From positions 1-64,000 of IMG/VR virus record IMGVR_UViG_3300042988_001309: a stretch of DNA of 64,000 bases. One strand, written 5' to 3'. The stretch comes from a virus. The notes under the pieces were generated by a model. That model saw nothing but the letters and a program-made list of their open reading frames with translations, ran no database searches and had not been told where the DNA came from. Below, piece after piece: positions 39,062 to 50,900 of the stretch. Every line of letters starts with the position of its first letter. The stretch's first letter is position 1. A program made the translations under genes and the position numbers.

Positions 39062-42000
39062 AGGACTGGGAACGGCGAGCCCAGCTCTATGAGGCGTCGC
39101 TCGCCAAGATCATCCGGGCCCATCTGACCCGCCAAGAGCGCGTCGTCATCGAGAAGCTCGGTGGCGCCAAGACCCGCCAGCGCTACGACCGTCACCTGGA
39201 GGCCAAGGCCCGGTTCGGCAACTCCGGCACGGCTCAGCTCACCCCGGCCCGCCTGGCCAGCTTGATGGCCTCTGCCGCTGTGCCCGGCCGCCCCGGCGCC
39301 GCGGCGCGAGCCACCCTCACCCGGTTTGGCGTGAACTGGCAGACCGGCAAGCCCCTCGCCGGTGGCGCCCCCTCGACGCCCGCCCCGAGCGCCCCGAGCG
39401 CACCGAACACCCCGAGCGTGCCCTCGGCACCGAGCGGCCCGCCGCCATCGCCGCTCAAGATGGTCACCACGCTGATGGGCAACTTCGCGCCCGGCACGCC
39501 GCCCTCCCCGTTGGGGAATGGCGTGATCCCGAACGCCCCCCAGTCGGTCCACAACAACGCCGACATCGCTGCCAAGGCCACCGGCTACGCGCCCGGCACC
39601 AACGGCTACGACCTCGCCTACTACGCCTACCTCGACGCGGCCATGGACCATGCCCGAGGCCTGTTCAAGGTCGACCCCACCACCCATGACTTCACCGCCT
39701 CCGAACTGGCCGTCCTCGACGCGGTCGCCACCCACGCCGTCCAGAACCGCATCGCCGCCGGTGCACCATCGCTGGCGATGATCTCCCGCAACCACTTCCC
39801 CCATGCGTTCCCGTTGGCGCCGACGAGCGCCAACCCCAACCCGCCGCTCAATGCCCCCAACACCCCGAGTGCTCCCGCCGCGCCGACGCCGCCCCCAGTG
39901 CCGTCATCGCCCACGCCGCTGGCCAACCCCGGCACGCCGACCATCGTGTTCCAGAACCCGCTGCCCATCGAGCTGCCCGGCGCGATCTATGCCAACGCCA
40001 CCAACTACTTCGGGGCCAACCTCATCAACGCCTCGCCGCCCGTGGGTGCCGCGAACCCCTATCGGGCCTTCCCGAGCCAGATGGCCTATGCCACCTACGT
40101 GGTCGGCGCCATCGAGTCGATCCAGCGCAACGGCTTCCAGGTCGATCCGGCCACCGGCGACTACGACCCGGCCGACTTCGCCAAGTTCGACGCCGACGGG
40201 GCTCACGCCACGTTCACCTACTACAAGTTCGGCACCCCGCCGCCGCTCATGGTGTCGGCCTCGCTGTGGCCGACCGGCGCCCACAGCCCCGGCGTCTCGA
40301 TCACCACCACCGGCGTTGCGGTGGGTGCCCCGTCATCGCCCCCGCCACCCCCGCCGGTACTCATGGTCCCCTCGCCGATCGGCATGGTCGCCGCGGGCTC
40401 CCCGGTCTCCCCGCTGCTCGGTGGTGGCCAGCTCCCGGCGATGCCCCAGTCCATCCATGACGCCGCCAACCGTCGAGCGTTGAGCGTCGGTCTCTCTCCT
40501 GGCTTCCAGCCCGGCACCAACGGCTACGACCTCGCCTACTACGCCTACATCGACGCCGTGTACGTCCAGGCGTCCCCGATCATGGGCCAGTCCCAGGTCC
40601 ACCTCGACCCCAACACCGGGGACTTCACCCCCGCCGACCTGGTGCTGCTCGACAACGTCGCCTCCAGCGTGGTGGCCAGCACCATGATTGCCGGAGTCCC
40701 CAGCTCCACCATGGTCCAGCGGGGCAACATCCCCGCCAACTTCGCCAACGGTGCCACCCCCTCGCTCAACGCCCCCAACACCCCGAGCCCGTCATCGGGC
40801 GCCGGTGTACCCCAGGGCCCCTCGATCTCCGCCACGGTCGGCACCCCGACCCCCGCCTTCGGTGGTCCTCCGACCCCTCCGGCCGGGCCGATGCCGTACC
40901 CCGACATCCACGATGTCCCCGACCTCCCCGACCCGCCGGACACCACCCCGGTCCCCGACGACCAGATCGTGCCCACCGTGTCCGGGCTCGACGAGCTGGT
41001 GGCCATGGGCCCGATCCCGCGGGCCAAGTCGCTGGCTGCCACCGTGCAGGCCCACCGGATGCGGATGCGGGCCTGGATCGGTGGCGACCCGATGCGCCAG
41101 GACCTGGCCGACGCCGCCGCCATGTGGATCGGCGACTACCAGCTCCCCATGCGCGAGTACCAGGAGATCCGCTCGTCGGCCGACTACCTGGCCAAGAAAC
41201 CCCGGGGCATGAAGGGCGGCCGCCTGGCCATGCGCCACGCCGCCACGTTGATGGCCGCCGCGGCCACCGGGCCCGTCATCCCCCGCATGTACCGGGGGAT
41301 CACCGTGACCTCCAGCGACCTGACCAACATGACCAAGCCGGGCTACCGCTTCACCGGCTCCCTCGACGCCTACTCGCTCAACCGGGACCGGGCGCTGGCG
41401 TTCGGGAACCTGCGCTCCACCAGCGGCTACGGCGGTGGCAACAACCTGGTGATCATCGAGATCGACGGCGGCCACGGCGTGCCGGTCAGCCCCTTGTCGC
41501 ACGCCACCGGCGCGGTGAGCTACCTCGACGCCGAGGAGATCCTGTCGTCGGGTGTGTGGGAGACCGTGTCGTCCTCGACCGCGTCCGAGACCCCGATGAC
41601 CATGGTGCGCGACGGCATGACCCCCGGATCGAGCCCTCGGACGGTCACCACCATCCGGGTCCGCCAGATCGTGCGCGGCTACGACCCGGTCACCGGCGAC
41701 GAGATCCCCGTCATTGCCCCCGCTGCCGCCACCAAGGCCGCCCGGCGCGACTACCCCGAGATCATTCCGCACGAACCGATGTACCCGAAACCCAGCGACT
41801 TCACCCCCGACCAGGAGGCGATGAACCTGCTGGTGTGGGTGGACGACGGCATCGAGCTGCCCGAGGTCAAGGGCATCCACCTGCCCGGCATCTTCGACGT
41901 GGCTGCGTTCGCCAAGCGACTCATCGACGACGCCCTCGACTGGCTCAAGCTCATGTACGGCGACTGGGGGAGCGCCACGGCCCGTCATCTCGGCGCCGCC

Positions 42001-44598
42001 GACTGGAACCCCCGCGACCCCGCCGTGGTGCAGGCCATCGAGAACCAGGCCGAGCGGATGCGCGGCGTGGCCGAGACCACCTACAAGCTCATCGAACAGC
42101 GCATCGCCGAGGCCGAGGCCGAGGACCTCCCGATGCCCGACATCGTCGACCGGGTCGCCGCCGACTTCGCCCGCCAGCGCGAGACCCGTGCCGAGACGAT
42201 CGCGGTGACCGAGGTCTCCGCGGCGGCCAACACCGCCAGCTTCCTGGCCGCCAACCAGATCCCTGGCGCCACGCTCACCAAGACGTGGTGGACGATGCAG
42301 GACGAGCGGGTCCGCCCCGCCCACCGCCACGCCCATGGCCAGGTGGCCGACGTGATGGAGCCCTTCGTCGTCGGTGGCGTGCCGATGATGTTCCCCCACG
42401 ACCCGTCCGCCCCGCTGCACCTGATCATCAACTGCCGGTGCCGGATCATCTGGAAGCCGGTGTACGTGATGACCGGAGCGACCGCTCCCAACCCGGCGCT
42501 GGCCAAGGCGTGGTCCAGCCGTCATGGCCAGTCCAAGGCCCGCTTCGGCAACCGGGGCGGGGCTCAGCTCACCCCGGTGGCCCTTGCCCGGCTCCTGGCC
42601 TCGGCGGCCACCCCCGGCAAGCCCGGCGCCGCCGCCCGCGCCACCCTCACCCGGTTCGGGGCCCGTGTCCCCGCCCCGGCGCCGGTGCCGACCCCGGGAG
42701 GCTCGCTCGACGCCGTCAAGGCCCGCATCGCCGCTCTCCACGCCTCCGGGCCCCAGGCTTCGTGGTTCGGGGCGCAACGGCTGCGCAACCAGATCGACCC
42801 CAACGACCCGGCCAGCCGGGAACGAGCCGTGCAGGCCACCATCGACGTGATGCTGGGCCGAGGCCAACTCGACTACGACCGGATCATGACCGACGACGGC
42901 CTCAACGCCATCCGGGACCTCATCGACAAGCGCCTGGCCGGACAACCGCCCAAGGGCCGCATCGGCGCGATCGTCGAGGAGACCTTGAACCGGCGCATGG
43001 GCGCCGCGCTGCGCGACGTGGACCCCGACGAGGTCGCCTCGATGATGGCCAGCCGCTACCTGCCCACCCAGGGCGACTGGGACGACAAGGCCATCCGCCA
43101 GCGCGACCGTGACTACGCCGCCGCGGCTGCCCGTCATGTCCTGGCCGACTACCTGACCCGCACCACGTCGAACTGGCCGCCCGCTCCGGCCGGGATGGAC
43201 GACACCCGCCGGGACCTGATCCGCGACTCGATGACCGCAGGCCTGCGCGGCACCAACGAGCCCGGCATCGCCGCCGTGCTCGCCCAGGCCCCCAGCCCCC
43301 GGGCCATGGCCAACGAGGCCGAGATCAACGCCATCGGCTCCGCCATCATCGACGCCGCCCTGTCCGACAAGGTCACCGACCAGGCCGCCCTCGACGCCGC
43401 CTACGACGCCGCCTCGACGGCCCACCACGCCTCGATGCGAGCCCTGGCCGTCCACGACGACGCCTACGCCACCTCGGCCGCCGCTGCCGTCATCGCCTCG
43501 TCCAACTCGATGGGGCTCCCCGACCCGCCGGTGACCGGCTGGGTGGCCATCGACACCAAGGTGGACAAGCGCCGAGGGGCGATCACCCTCATCTGGGGCA
43601 ACGGTGGGGACACCTTGTCGATGCGGATCACCGCCCACGGCAACATCCACGCCCGCTACACCTCCGCCGGTGGGGTCGAGCGTGACGCCAGCCCGGCCAT
43701 CTCCGACCAGGCCGCCTACGACGCCCTCGCCCAGGCCTCGGCCGACCTCCAGACCATGCGGGCCGCCTACGACGCCAGGGGCATGTACGGCATCCGCCGG
43801 GTCGAGCGCGACGCCATCTTCGACGCCCTCGGCCAGATCCGCCCGTTCGCCAAGGGCCGCACCCCCCTCGTCGCCACCGACAACACGCCCATCGCCCACA
43901 ACTTCGGCAGGGGCCACGGCGCCCCGCCGCCGGACCAGACGGTGATCGACGCCCTCACCTGGGCCACCGACTACTACCCGAGCGACTGGGTCGACGCCGG
44001 TGACGCCAACGGCCCGGTGTACGGGATGGGCTTCGACCGGCGCGGGTTCTTCACCCAGGTCCCCGACCCGAGCGGCAAGATGGTGCCCGTCATCATCGCC
44101 AGTCGGTCGGACCCGAGCCCGCTGGTGGAAGGTGGCGGCACCCCCGAGTTCAACGAGACCATGGCCCATGAGTACGGGCACTACATGGAGATGGTGATCC
44201 CCGGCCTGACCGACGCCGAATACGCCCTGTGGTATCGCCGCACCAACGGCGGCGAGGGGGCCATCTCGATGAACGAGGCCGAGGGGGTCCCCGCTCAACT
44301 CCAGGCCATGGGCATGGGCTATGGGCCCGAGGAGATCACCGCCCCCGACGAGTTCCTCTACGCCTACATGGGCAAGATTTACCCTGGCGGCACCCAGACG
44401 AACCGGGAGATGTTCACCATGGCGATCGAGTCGCTCGTCGGTGGCCGCGGCGGCAAGCTCCCCGACGGCTCCCGGCCCAAGAGCTTCGTCCAGGGCGACC
44501 GGGACATGGCCAACTGGCTCGTCGGCCTGCTGGCCACGCTCAACCTCGGACCGGGCAACACCGCCACCACCTCGACCACTGCCGGAGCGCCGTCATGA
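39040..44598 (+). CDS. MuF-type head protein fused to ADP-ribosyltransferase and zinc metalloprotease domains
   Basis: 1,852 residues from GTG 39040. In order: a short helical head (~1-50); tag copy 1 (56-100, RFGN...ATLTRFG); a Pro/Ala-rich linker; three ~110-residue repeats (two with GTNGYDLAYYAY, all with a VDP-T or LDP-T strand); an ADP-ribosyltransferase-like domain (~655-875) with R752 (MYRGI), a SLDAYSLNRDRALAF segment and E832/E833 (LDAEEIL); a MuF domain (~983-1146) with RAETIAVTEVS, DERVRPAHRHAHG and NCRCRI; tag copy 2 (from 1166); and a C-terminal zinc metalloprotease with H1710-E-x2-H1714 (AHEYGHYM). MuF proteins enter the host with DNA in several phages. Fusions of MuF with toxin-type enzymes are known; this one carries two. 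It overlaps the portal gene by 22 nt. Confidence 0.75.
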   Translation: MDDAAWVEDWERRAQLYEASLAKIIRAHLTRQERVVIEKLGGAKTRQRYDRHLEAKARFGNSGTAQLTPARLASLMASAAVPGRPGAAARATLTRFGVNWQTGKPLAGGAPSTPAPSAPSAPNTPSVPSAPSGPPPSPLKMVTTLMGNFAPGTPPSPLGNGVIPNAPQSVHNNADIAAKATGYAPGTNGYDLAYYAYLDAAMDHARGLFKVDPTTHDFTASELAVLDAVATHAVQNRIAAGAPSLAMISRNHFPHAFPLAPTSANPNPPLNAPNTPSAPAAPTPPPVPSSPTPLANPGTPTIVFQNPLPIELPGAIYANATNYFGANLINASPPVGAANPYRAFPSQMAYATYVVGAIESIQRNGFQVDPATGDYDPADFAKFDADGAHATFTYYKFGTPPPLMVSASLWPTGAHSPGVSITTTGVAVGAPSSPPPPPPVLMVPSPIGMVAAGSPVSPLLGGGQLPAMPQSIHDAANRRALSVGLSPGFQPGTNGYDLAYYAYIDAVYVQASPIMGQSQVHLDPNTGDFTPADLVLLDNVASSVVASTMIAGVPSSTMVQRGNIPANFANGATPSLNAPNTPSPSSGAGVPQGPSISATVGTPTPAFGGPPTPPAGPMPYPDIHDVPDLPDPPDTTPVPDDQIVPTVSGLDELVAMGPIPRAKSLAATVQAHRMRMRAWIGGDPMRQDLADAAAMWIGDYQLPMREYQEIRSSADYLAKKPRGMKGGRLAMRHAATLMAAAATGPVIPRMYRGITVTSSDLTNMTKPGYRFTGSLDAYSLNRDRALAFGNLRSTSGYGGGNNLVIIEIDGGHGVPVSPLSHATGAVSYLDAEEILSSGVWETVSSSTASETPMTMVRDGMTPGSSPRTVTTIRVRQIVRGYDPVTGDEIPVIAPAAATKAARRDYPEIIPHEPMYPKPSDFTPDQEAMNLLVWVDDGIELPEVKGIHLPGIFDVAAFAKRLIDDALDWLKLMYGDWGSATARHLGAADWNPRDPAVVQAIENQAERMRGVAETTYKLIEQRIAEAEAEDLPMPDIVDRVAADFARQRETRAETIAVTEVSAAANTASFLAANQIPGATLTKTWWTMQDERVRPAHRHAHGQVADVMEPFVVGGVPMMFPHDPSAPLHLIINCRCRIIWKPVYVMTGATAPNPALAKAWSSRHGQSKARFGNRGGAQLTPVALARLLASAATPGKPGAAARATLTRFGARVPAPAPVPTPGGSLDAVKARIAALHASGPQASWFGAQRLRNQIDPNDPASRERAVQATIDVMLGRGQLDYDRIMTDDGLNAIRDLIDKRLAGQPPKGRIGAIVEETLNRRMGAALRDVDPDEVASMMASRYLPTQGDWDDKAIRQRDRDYAAAAARHVLADYLTRTTSNWPPAPAGMDDTRRDLIRDSMTAGLRGTNEPGIAAVLAQAPSPRAMANEAEINAIGSAIIDAALSDKVTDQAALDAAYDAASTAHHASMRALAVHDDAYATSAAAAVIASSNSMGLPDPPVTGWVAIDTKVDKRRGAITLIWGNGGDTLSMRITAHGNIHARYTSAGGVERDASPAISDQAAYDALAQASADLQTMRAAYDARGMYGIRRVERDAIFDALGQIRPFAKGRTPLVATDNTPIAHNFGRGHGAPPPDQTVIDALTWATDYYPSDWVDAGDANGPVYGMGFDRRGFFTQVPDPSGKMVPVIIASRSDPSPLVEGGGTPEFNETMAHEYGHYMEMVIPGLTDAEYALWYRRTNGGEGAISMNEAEGVPAQLQAMGMGYGPEEITAPDEFLYAYMGKIYPGGTQTNREMFTMAIESLVGGRGGKLPDGSRPKSFVQGDRDMANWLVGLLATLNLGPGNTATTSTTAGAPS
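39205..39339 (+). repeat. Tag element copy 1 (in MuF polyprotein)
   Basis: Encodes residues 56-100 (KARFGNSGTAQLTPARLASL..., ending ATLTRFGVNW). A 53-bp stretch (39274-39326) is the same as in copy 3 (45069-45121). Confidence 0.8.
42535..42666 (+). repeat. Tag element copy 2 (in MuF polyprotein)
   Basis: Encodes residues 1166-1209 (KARFGNRGGAQLTPVALARL..., ending ATLTRFGARV), directly between the MuF domain and the metalloprotease region. Confidence 0.8.
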
Positions 44599-44900
44599 GG
44601 AAGCTCAAGGTCAACGACAACGCCGGGCATTGGATCGCGGTCGTCGACCTCGACGGCCAGCTCACCTGGTCCTACGCCCTGCCGGAGATCGGCGAGTACC
44701 ACCAGGAACTGATCGAGTGGGGCCGCCCGTGCGCGTGGGGGGAGCGCACCGTGGCCGCCACCGACGTGCCCGGCGAGCCCGGCTTCATCCCGGCGATCTA
44801 TGAGGCCCTCGGCTGGCGCCCCTACATCGCCGAGGCGGTGGGGGACTGGTCGGGCTCGATGCCCGATCCCGGCGACCTCCCCGACGGCGCGGTGCCCTGA
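44595..44900 (+). CDS. Small hypothetical protein
   Basis: 101 residues, coupled to the MuF gene (ATGA). LKVNDNAGHWIAVVDLDGQL, then EIGEYHQELIEWGRPCAWGE. Small alpha/beta protein between two giant effector-type genes. In toxin-immunity loci a small gene after a toxin-like domain may encode a protective protein, but there is no direct sign of that here. Confidence 0.5.
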   Translation: MRKLKVNDNAGHWIAVVDLDGQLTWSYALPEIGEYHQELIEWGRPCAWGERTVAATDVPGEPGFIPAIYEALGWRPYIAEAVGDWSGSMPDPGDLPDGAVP

Positions 44901-44942
44901 CCGTCACCAGGTCAACCCGGCATCATCGGCAACGATGGTGGC

Positions 44943-47900
44943 ATGGCGTTCGTGTGGAGATGGGCCCCCGGTGAAGTGAAGGCCACGGTGGCAGGGACGG
45001 CCAACCGTTTCGGCAACCTCGGTGGCTCCCAGATCAACGCCGCCAAACTCGTCTCGCTGGTGACCCGAGCCGCTGTGCCCGGCCGCCCCGGCGCCGCGGC
45101 GCGAGCCACCCTCACCCGGTTCGGCTACGACGCCGCTGGCAACCCACTGTCGGGGCAAGGGCCCACGGTCGCCCAGATGGCCGCGGCGGCCAACGTCCCC
45201 GGCCCCAACGTCCCCAACGCCCCGAGCCCGTCATCGCCCAACGCCCCTGGTGCGCCCTCGACCCCGAACGCACCCAGCGCCCCCTCTGCGCCGTTGCCGC
45301 CCCCCCAGCCGACGGCGCCGAACGCCCCCGGCCCGGTGTCGTCCTCCACGCCTGGGCCGGGGGCACCTTCCGCCGCTGCGCTGCCAGCGATGCCCTCGGT
45401 GCCCGGCTCGGTGGCCGGTGCGAACACGGTGCCCGTGCTCGACGCCAACGGCTCACCCCGCCCCGTCATGACGGTCGACAAGGTCGACGACTTCCCGACC
45501 TCCAACGCCATCGTCGACTCCTCGATCATCCTGTCCGACGCCCTCACCGAGGTGGTGACCACCATGGGTGGCACCTACGGCGACGACACCCCCGAGAACT
45601 ACACGGCGGTCAACGCCTTCGTGACCGAGGCCGCCCAGACCCTGGTGGACCTCGACCTGGCCGCCAACTTCGACGCCGGGCTCGGCGCCAACCACCGCCC
45701 CTGGCCCACGGCCGACCAGCTCTACACCGCCGTCACCCGTGGCTACCAGGCGGCCTGGCAGTCGGTGGCCAAGCTCCACGGCGACACCCCGAGCGACCAG
45801 AGCACGACCGACGAGGTGCTCACCCCCGGGCCGGGATGGCACTCGCCGATGACCGGCCGGGACTACCCCGGGATGCCCGCCGACGTGCCCCTGCCCGACT
45901 ACTTCGACAACGTCACCATGGGGCCCGAGCCCACCTTGCCGAGCGGCTCCCCGCGGCCCCCGCTGCGCCTCCCCGATCCCAATCTGCCCCAACGGCCGAC
46001 CGTCATCGTCAACCAGGACGGCCGCCTGTTCAGCCTCATGGCCTCGATCTCCTCGGCGTTCCGCACCACCTACGGCAAGGACTCCCCGGAGCGCCGCATC
46101 GCCATCGGCGCGTTCCTGGCCGAGACCTCCCAGAGCGCCACCGACTTCGGCTTCAAGCCCACGGGCTGGGGCTCGTTCGCCAACGGCAAGAGCCCGACCG
46201 ACGAACAGCTCATGGTCATCGCCGACCGGGGCCGCCGCTCGGCGTTCCAGTCGGTCGCCGACTTCCACGACGCCCAGCTCGCCCCCGCGGCCGTCACCGA
46301 GCGCGACGACATCTATCTGCCCGACCGGGGCGAGCAGACGATCAAGGTCAACTCGCTCACCGACGTGGTCGACGACGCCACGCTGCCCTACGTTGAGATC
46401 CCGCCGAGCTGGGGCAACGGCGGCCCGGGAGCCGCCAAGAGGCCCTCCGACGCCGAGCTGGCGTGGAAGTTCTCCCTCGACTACGGCGCCCCCGGAACGG
46501 TCGCTCAGCGCCTCGCCTACAACACCTGGGCCGTGTGGGCCTCCAAGTGGCGACGCAACGACCCCGCCAAGTACCGGGTCCTGGCGATGTCGACGGCCGA
46601 GGCCCAAGGCATCGAGGAGAACGCCCGGTTCGACATGGTGACCAGGGTCCTGGCCCACCCCTCGACCGAGGCCATCGCCGTGCCCGGCTCGCGTTCGGTG
46701 CAAGACACCGAGCACCGCGAGTGGGTCGAGCTGCCCGCTGGCGCCGGAGCCCCCGACCCCAGGGCCAACCCGGGCAAGACCTACACCGCCGCCGGACTGC
46801 GCGATGGGTCGGACCCCTACGTCCCCCGCCCGGTCGGGCTGGCCCGCTCGGGGAGCGCGTTCGACAAGCTCATCGACAACCCCATCGACGCCGAGTGGAT
46901 GACCAGCCACGGCTATCCACCCGACCCGGTGCTCCTCGCCGTGGCCCAGTCGGCGTGGGCCGATGCGGTGAACGAGCGGACCTTCTACGCCGAGCGCAGG
47001 GGCTACTCCGTCATCCCCTCGATCAACACCATCGTCCTCGACGCCGAGACCGACATCGCTCGACGCCTGGCCGACGCCCAGTGGTCGCGCACCCAGGACC
47101 CGCCGGTGCCGATCAACCTCGGCTGGGGAGACGGTGTCAAGGACGACGACTACTCGGTGCTCACCGACCCGTACCTGTTCGGGCCCAACGGCCGCACCGG
47201 CGCCAAGAACCTGTGGGACCTCAACTTCGACGCCTGGGAGAAGATGGGCGGGGACCGTAGCTCCGTCATCGCCCGGAGCACCCAGCTCATCGCCGACCAC
47301 AAGTACGCGCCCGACGACGTGACCCCGCTGCTGCGCACCGACTTCCGGCGCGGCTCACCGGCGATCGACATCCCCCACGACTACCTCGACGCCTACCTCA
47401 AGACCGGCGGCATGGACGTGGCCCGCCGGGACCGCTCGGTGCTCGCCCAGAACGACCAGTTCGCCATGCTCTCGTTCACCCCCGACTCGGCCTATGCCCA
47501 GTGGATTGCCGTGGACATCGCCAAGCGCCGCGTCGACGGCGAGGCGACCCGTCATGACGACATGATCCAGGCCCGCATCGACGACGCCACGGCCCAGGAC
47601 CTGATCGCCTTCGCCCAGGGGCTCGCCGGTGTCGATGTCAGCGACCCGACCGCCCCCCAGTACCCGGCCGGGCGCGACACCTACATCGTGGCCCTGGCCG
47701 CCATGGGCAACCAGTTCGACCAGCTCCCCAAGATCATCTCCGGCAACGACATCGACGCCGCCAAGGCCGCCGCCGTGACCGCCGTCAAGGCCGCCTCGAT
47801 GGCGCAGTTGCCTGGCCTGGAAGCCGCCCTCGCCTTCGCCAAGTCCGGCGACCCCAACGACGACTACGGCTGGGCCGACCTCGACGCCGAGTACCAGGCG

Positions 47901-50900
47901 ATCAAGATGGCCATCGGCCCCGCCGCGGCACGCGCCTACCTCGCCGGTGGGCTCTCCCTGGTCGCTCAGGAAGGCAACACGCTCGCCCAGCCGCGCGACA
48001 ACGCCCGCGGCGTGCTGGCCCGTGTCCTGGAAGCGCGTGACGCCCAGACCCCGCTCGACCCGACGCTCATCTCCGCCCTGCTGGCCGTCAACCCCGAGCT
48101 GCTCCCGATCCAGTACCGGCCGGTGGTGCGCCAGCCTCGGGTCACCCTCAACCTCGTCGGCGACCCGCTGCCGCCGGTGAAGGTGGGCCTCCCCATCGGT
48201 GGGCCCGACCCGGCATCGCTGATGCCGTCACTCGACGTGACGCTCCCACCGCCGGTGGCGCTCCCCGCCGCCGACGCCGACCTCTCGATCCCTGCCGGGC
48301 CTGATCTGACCGGCACGCCGCCGGTGCAGATGTTGGCCGAGATCGAGGTGGGCAACCGCATGGCCCACGCCAACGGCGAGCCCCGGCCGTGGCTGATGGA
48401 GAGGGCGGCCAGCGCTCTGGCCAACGCCATCGAGGGCTACGTCTGGGAGACCTGGGACGGTGGGCCGGGAAGCGCCCACGACCAGAAGTTCAACACCCAA
48501 CAGGTCGACGTGCCCGCCGGTGAGGCCGTCATCCGCCTGCTGTCGAGGGACGTGACCAACTTCGGGATGGTCACCGACGTGGCCCGCCAGAGTGCCACGG
48601 CCGAGATCGTCGGCAAGATGGTCGACTCCTGGAACGGCGACCAATACAGCTTCCGCTACGGGTCCAACAAGCCCCCCACGGGCCTGTCCGGTCCGGCCAT
48701 GGCCGACGTGGCCATCAACCTCGTCAACAAGTTGCTCGGCGACCCCGGCCCTGACGCCAACCCCGAGCCCGGCCGCCCGAACCGTGGCTGGGTGGGCCGC
48801 GCCGACTCCAACATGCGCATGATGATGGCCCTCGCCATGGTCCCCAAGGTCCGCGACGACGGGACGATCTCCGGGCGGGGCGAGCGCCTGGTGTTCCAGG
48901 CCCTCGACACGATCTCCAAGGCCCAGCTCAACGAGCTGGGCGGCCGCTACGACCTCACCAAGCTGTCGATGCCCTCGATCGACCAGCTCCGCGGCATGAA
49001 GTTCTTTCGCCCGGTGGCGGCCACCTACCAGCGGGCCGTGCTCAACGGCGACGACCCGATCGCCGCGGTCGACGCCCTCATCGACAACATCGGGCCGCTC
49101 AACCTCGCCGTCACGGGGTCCACCAGCTACGACTCGCCGACCCAGAAACTGCGCTTCCACGACCTGATGCAGCAGGCCGGGAACGGCATCGTGCGCGCTG
49201 CGCTCCCGCCGCACAGTTCGGCGCCGGGCACCGGCGCCAACAAGTGGCGCTTCGTCATGACCGGCGACCTCTACGTCGAGCTGGGAGTCGACATCGGCGA
49301 CCCCCAGGCGACCACGATCGAGTTCACCATGGCCTGGAACGCCGCCATGGCCAAGCTCGACGAGTACGACAAGAAGTACCCCGGCATCAAGGACAGCCCC
49401 GAGGCGTTCACCTCGGCCCGGTTGTCGGGCGCCCGCAAGGCGATGCTCAACGCCGCCAAGAAAGAATGGGACGCCCTCCAGAACGGCTCGCGCAAGCCGC
49501 TCAAGCTCACCGACTACTCGGCGGTGCCGAGGGCCAAGTCGCCCGACCCGGCGCTCGATCCCCAGCTGGCGATCATCGCCCCCGGCTCCGGCCCGGTCGT
49601 CGTCCCCTACTGGCTCGACGCCAAACAGCTCCCCAACACCAAGGCCTACTTCGACGCCCGAGGCGCCGCTGGGGACCGGGGCCGCAAGGTGGCTGGCCGC
49701 GAGGTGTCCGGGGCGCTCGACGCCCGCTACGCCAACGACCCGGCGGGACGGGCCGACCTCGACGACCTGATCGGCGCGGTCACCGTCGGGCTCCCCGGCG
49801 ACAAGGTCGGCGATGTCACCTTGGCCGCCTACTCGGCCGCCGCCAACCCGGCCGCCATCCACCCCCTCGACGCCGCCTACAACGCCGCGGCCGAGATGGT
49901 CATGACCTACAAGCTCGACCGTGCCACGGCCGACGTGAACAGCCAGGGCGACCTGCCCGGCCTCAACGACATCGAGTCGGCGATCTCCGACGACGGCAAC
50001 CGGGCCGTCATCTCGGCGATCTATCGGGCCCAGATCAACGCCAACGCCCGCCCGGTGGTCAACACCCTCGTCGCCGCCCAGACCCTGGTGCGCCACGGGC
50101 AGATGAACCAGAGCGAATACGACTCCCTGGTGAACGTGGTGCAGTCCACCTACCGCCAGCGAGCCATGGCGTCCTCGTTCGCCGCCGCCCGAGCCCGCAT
50201 CGGGGCGATCAACACCGCCACCTACAGCGGCATCGCCTACGACGACCCGGCAGTGGCTCACGCCATGGCCAAGGTCGCCGAGTTCGACATCGTCGCCGAC
50301 ATCCCCGACGAGTCCAAGGTGGTGGCCACCAACGCCGCCATCGCCGTCATCGCCGCCGCCGACATCTTGAACCCCGGCTGGGAGTTCGACGACGACCTCA
50401 AGGGCCAGGTCTGGAACGCCGCCACCGACGCCGCCAACGCCGCCCATGAGCTGCGCTCCAACGGCGAGCCGACCTCGATGGTGTTCAACCCCGACGGGGC
50501 GCTCACCTTCCTCGGCTACGGCGACCGGGCCCCCGAGCAGATCCTCGACGGGACGGTCCACCACGTCCTGGCCCGGCGCTCCAGCCACGTCATGGACGTG
50601 CCGGTGGCGCTCGACTCGCACGTCAACAACGGCGCCTACTACGTGGACGACCCACTCGGCGTGCTGGCCGACGAGGCGCTCGACGAGACGATCAAGAACA
50701 TGGAGCGGGGCCTGCCGGGCTCCAAGCTGGCGGCCAACATCTTGCGCGACGACGGGGGAGCGGTCTACGACGGCCTGCTCCAGGCGATCTATCTGGCCCA
50801 GGGCTACAGCGTCGAGCCCGACATCATCTCCGAGTCCGAGTGGAACCTCGACGTGCAGAGCGAGTTCGGCTTCGCCCGCGGCGTGGGCCCGGCCGACTCC

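Noticed and set aside
40792-44298. Minus-strand open frame of 1,168 codons opposite the MuF gene
   Set aside because: Its sequence is Gly/Arg/His/Asp/Val-rich nonsense typical of the strand opposite a GC3-biased gene; the plus strand carries clear MuF, ART-like and HExxH motifs.
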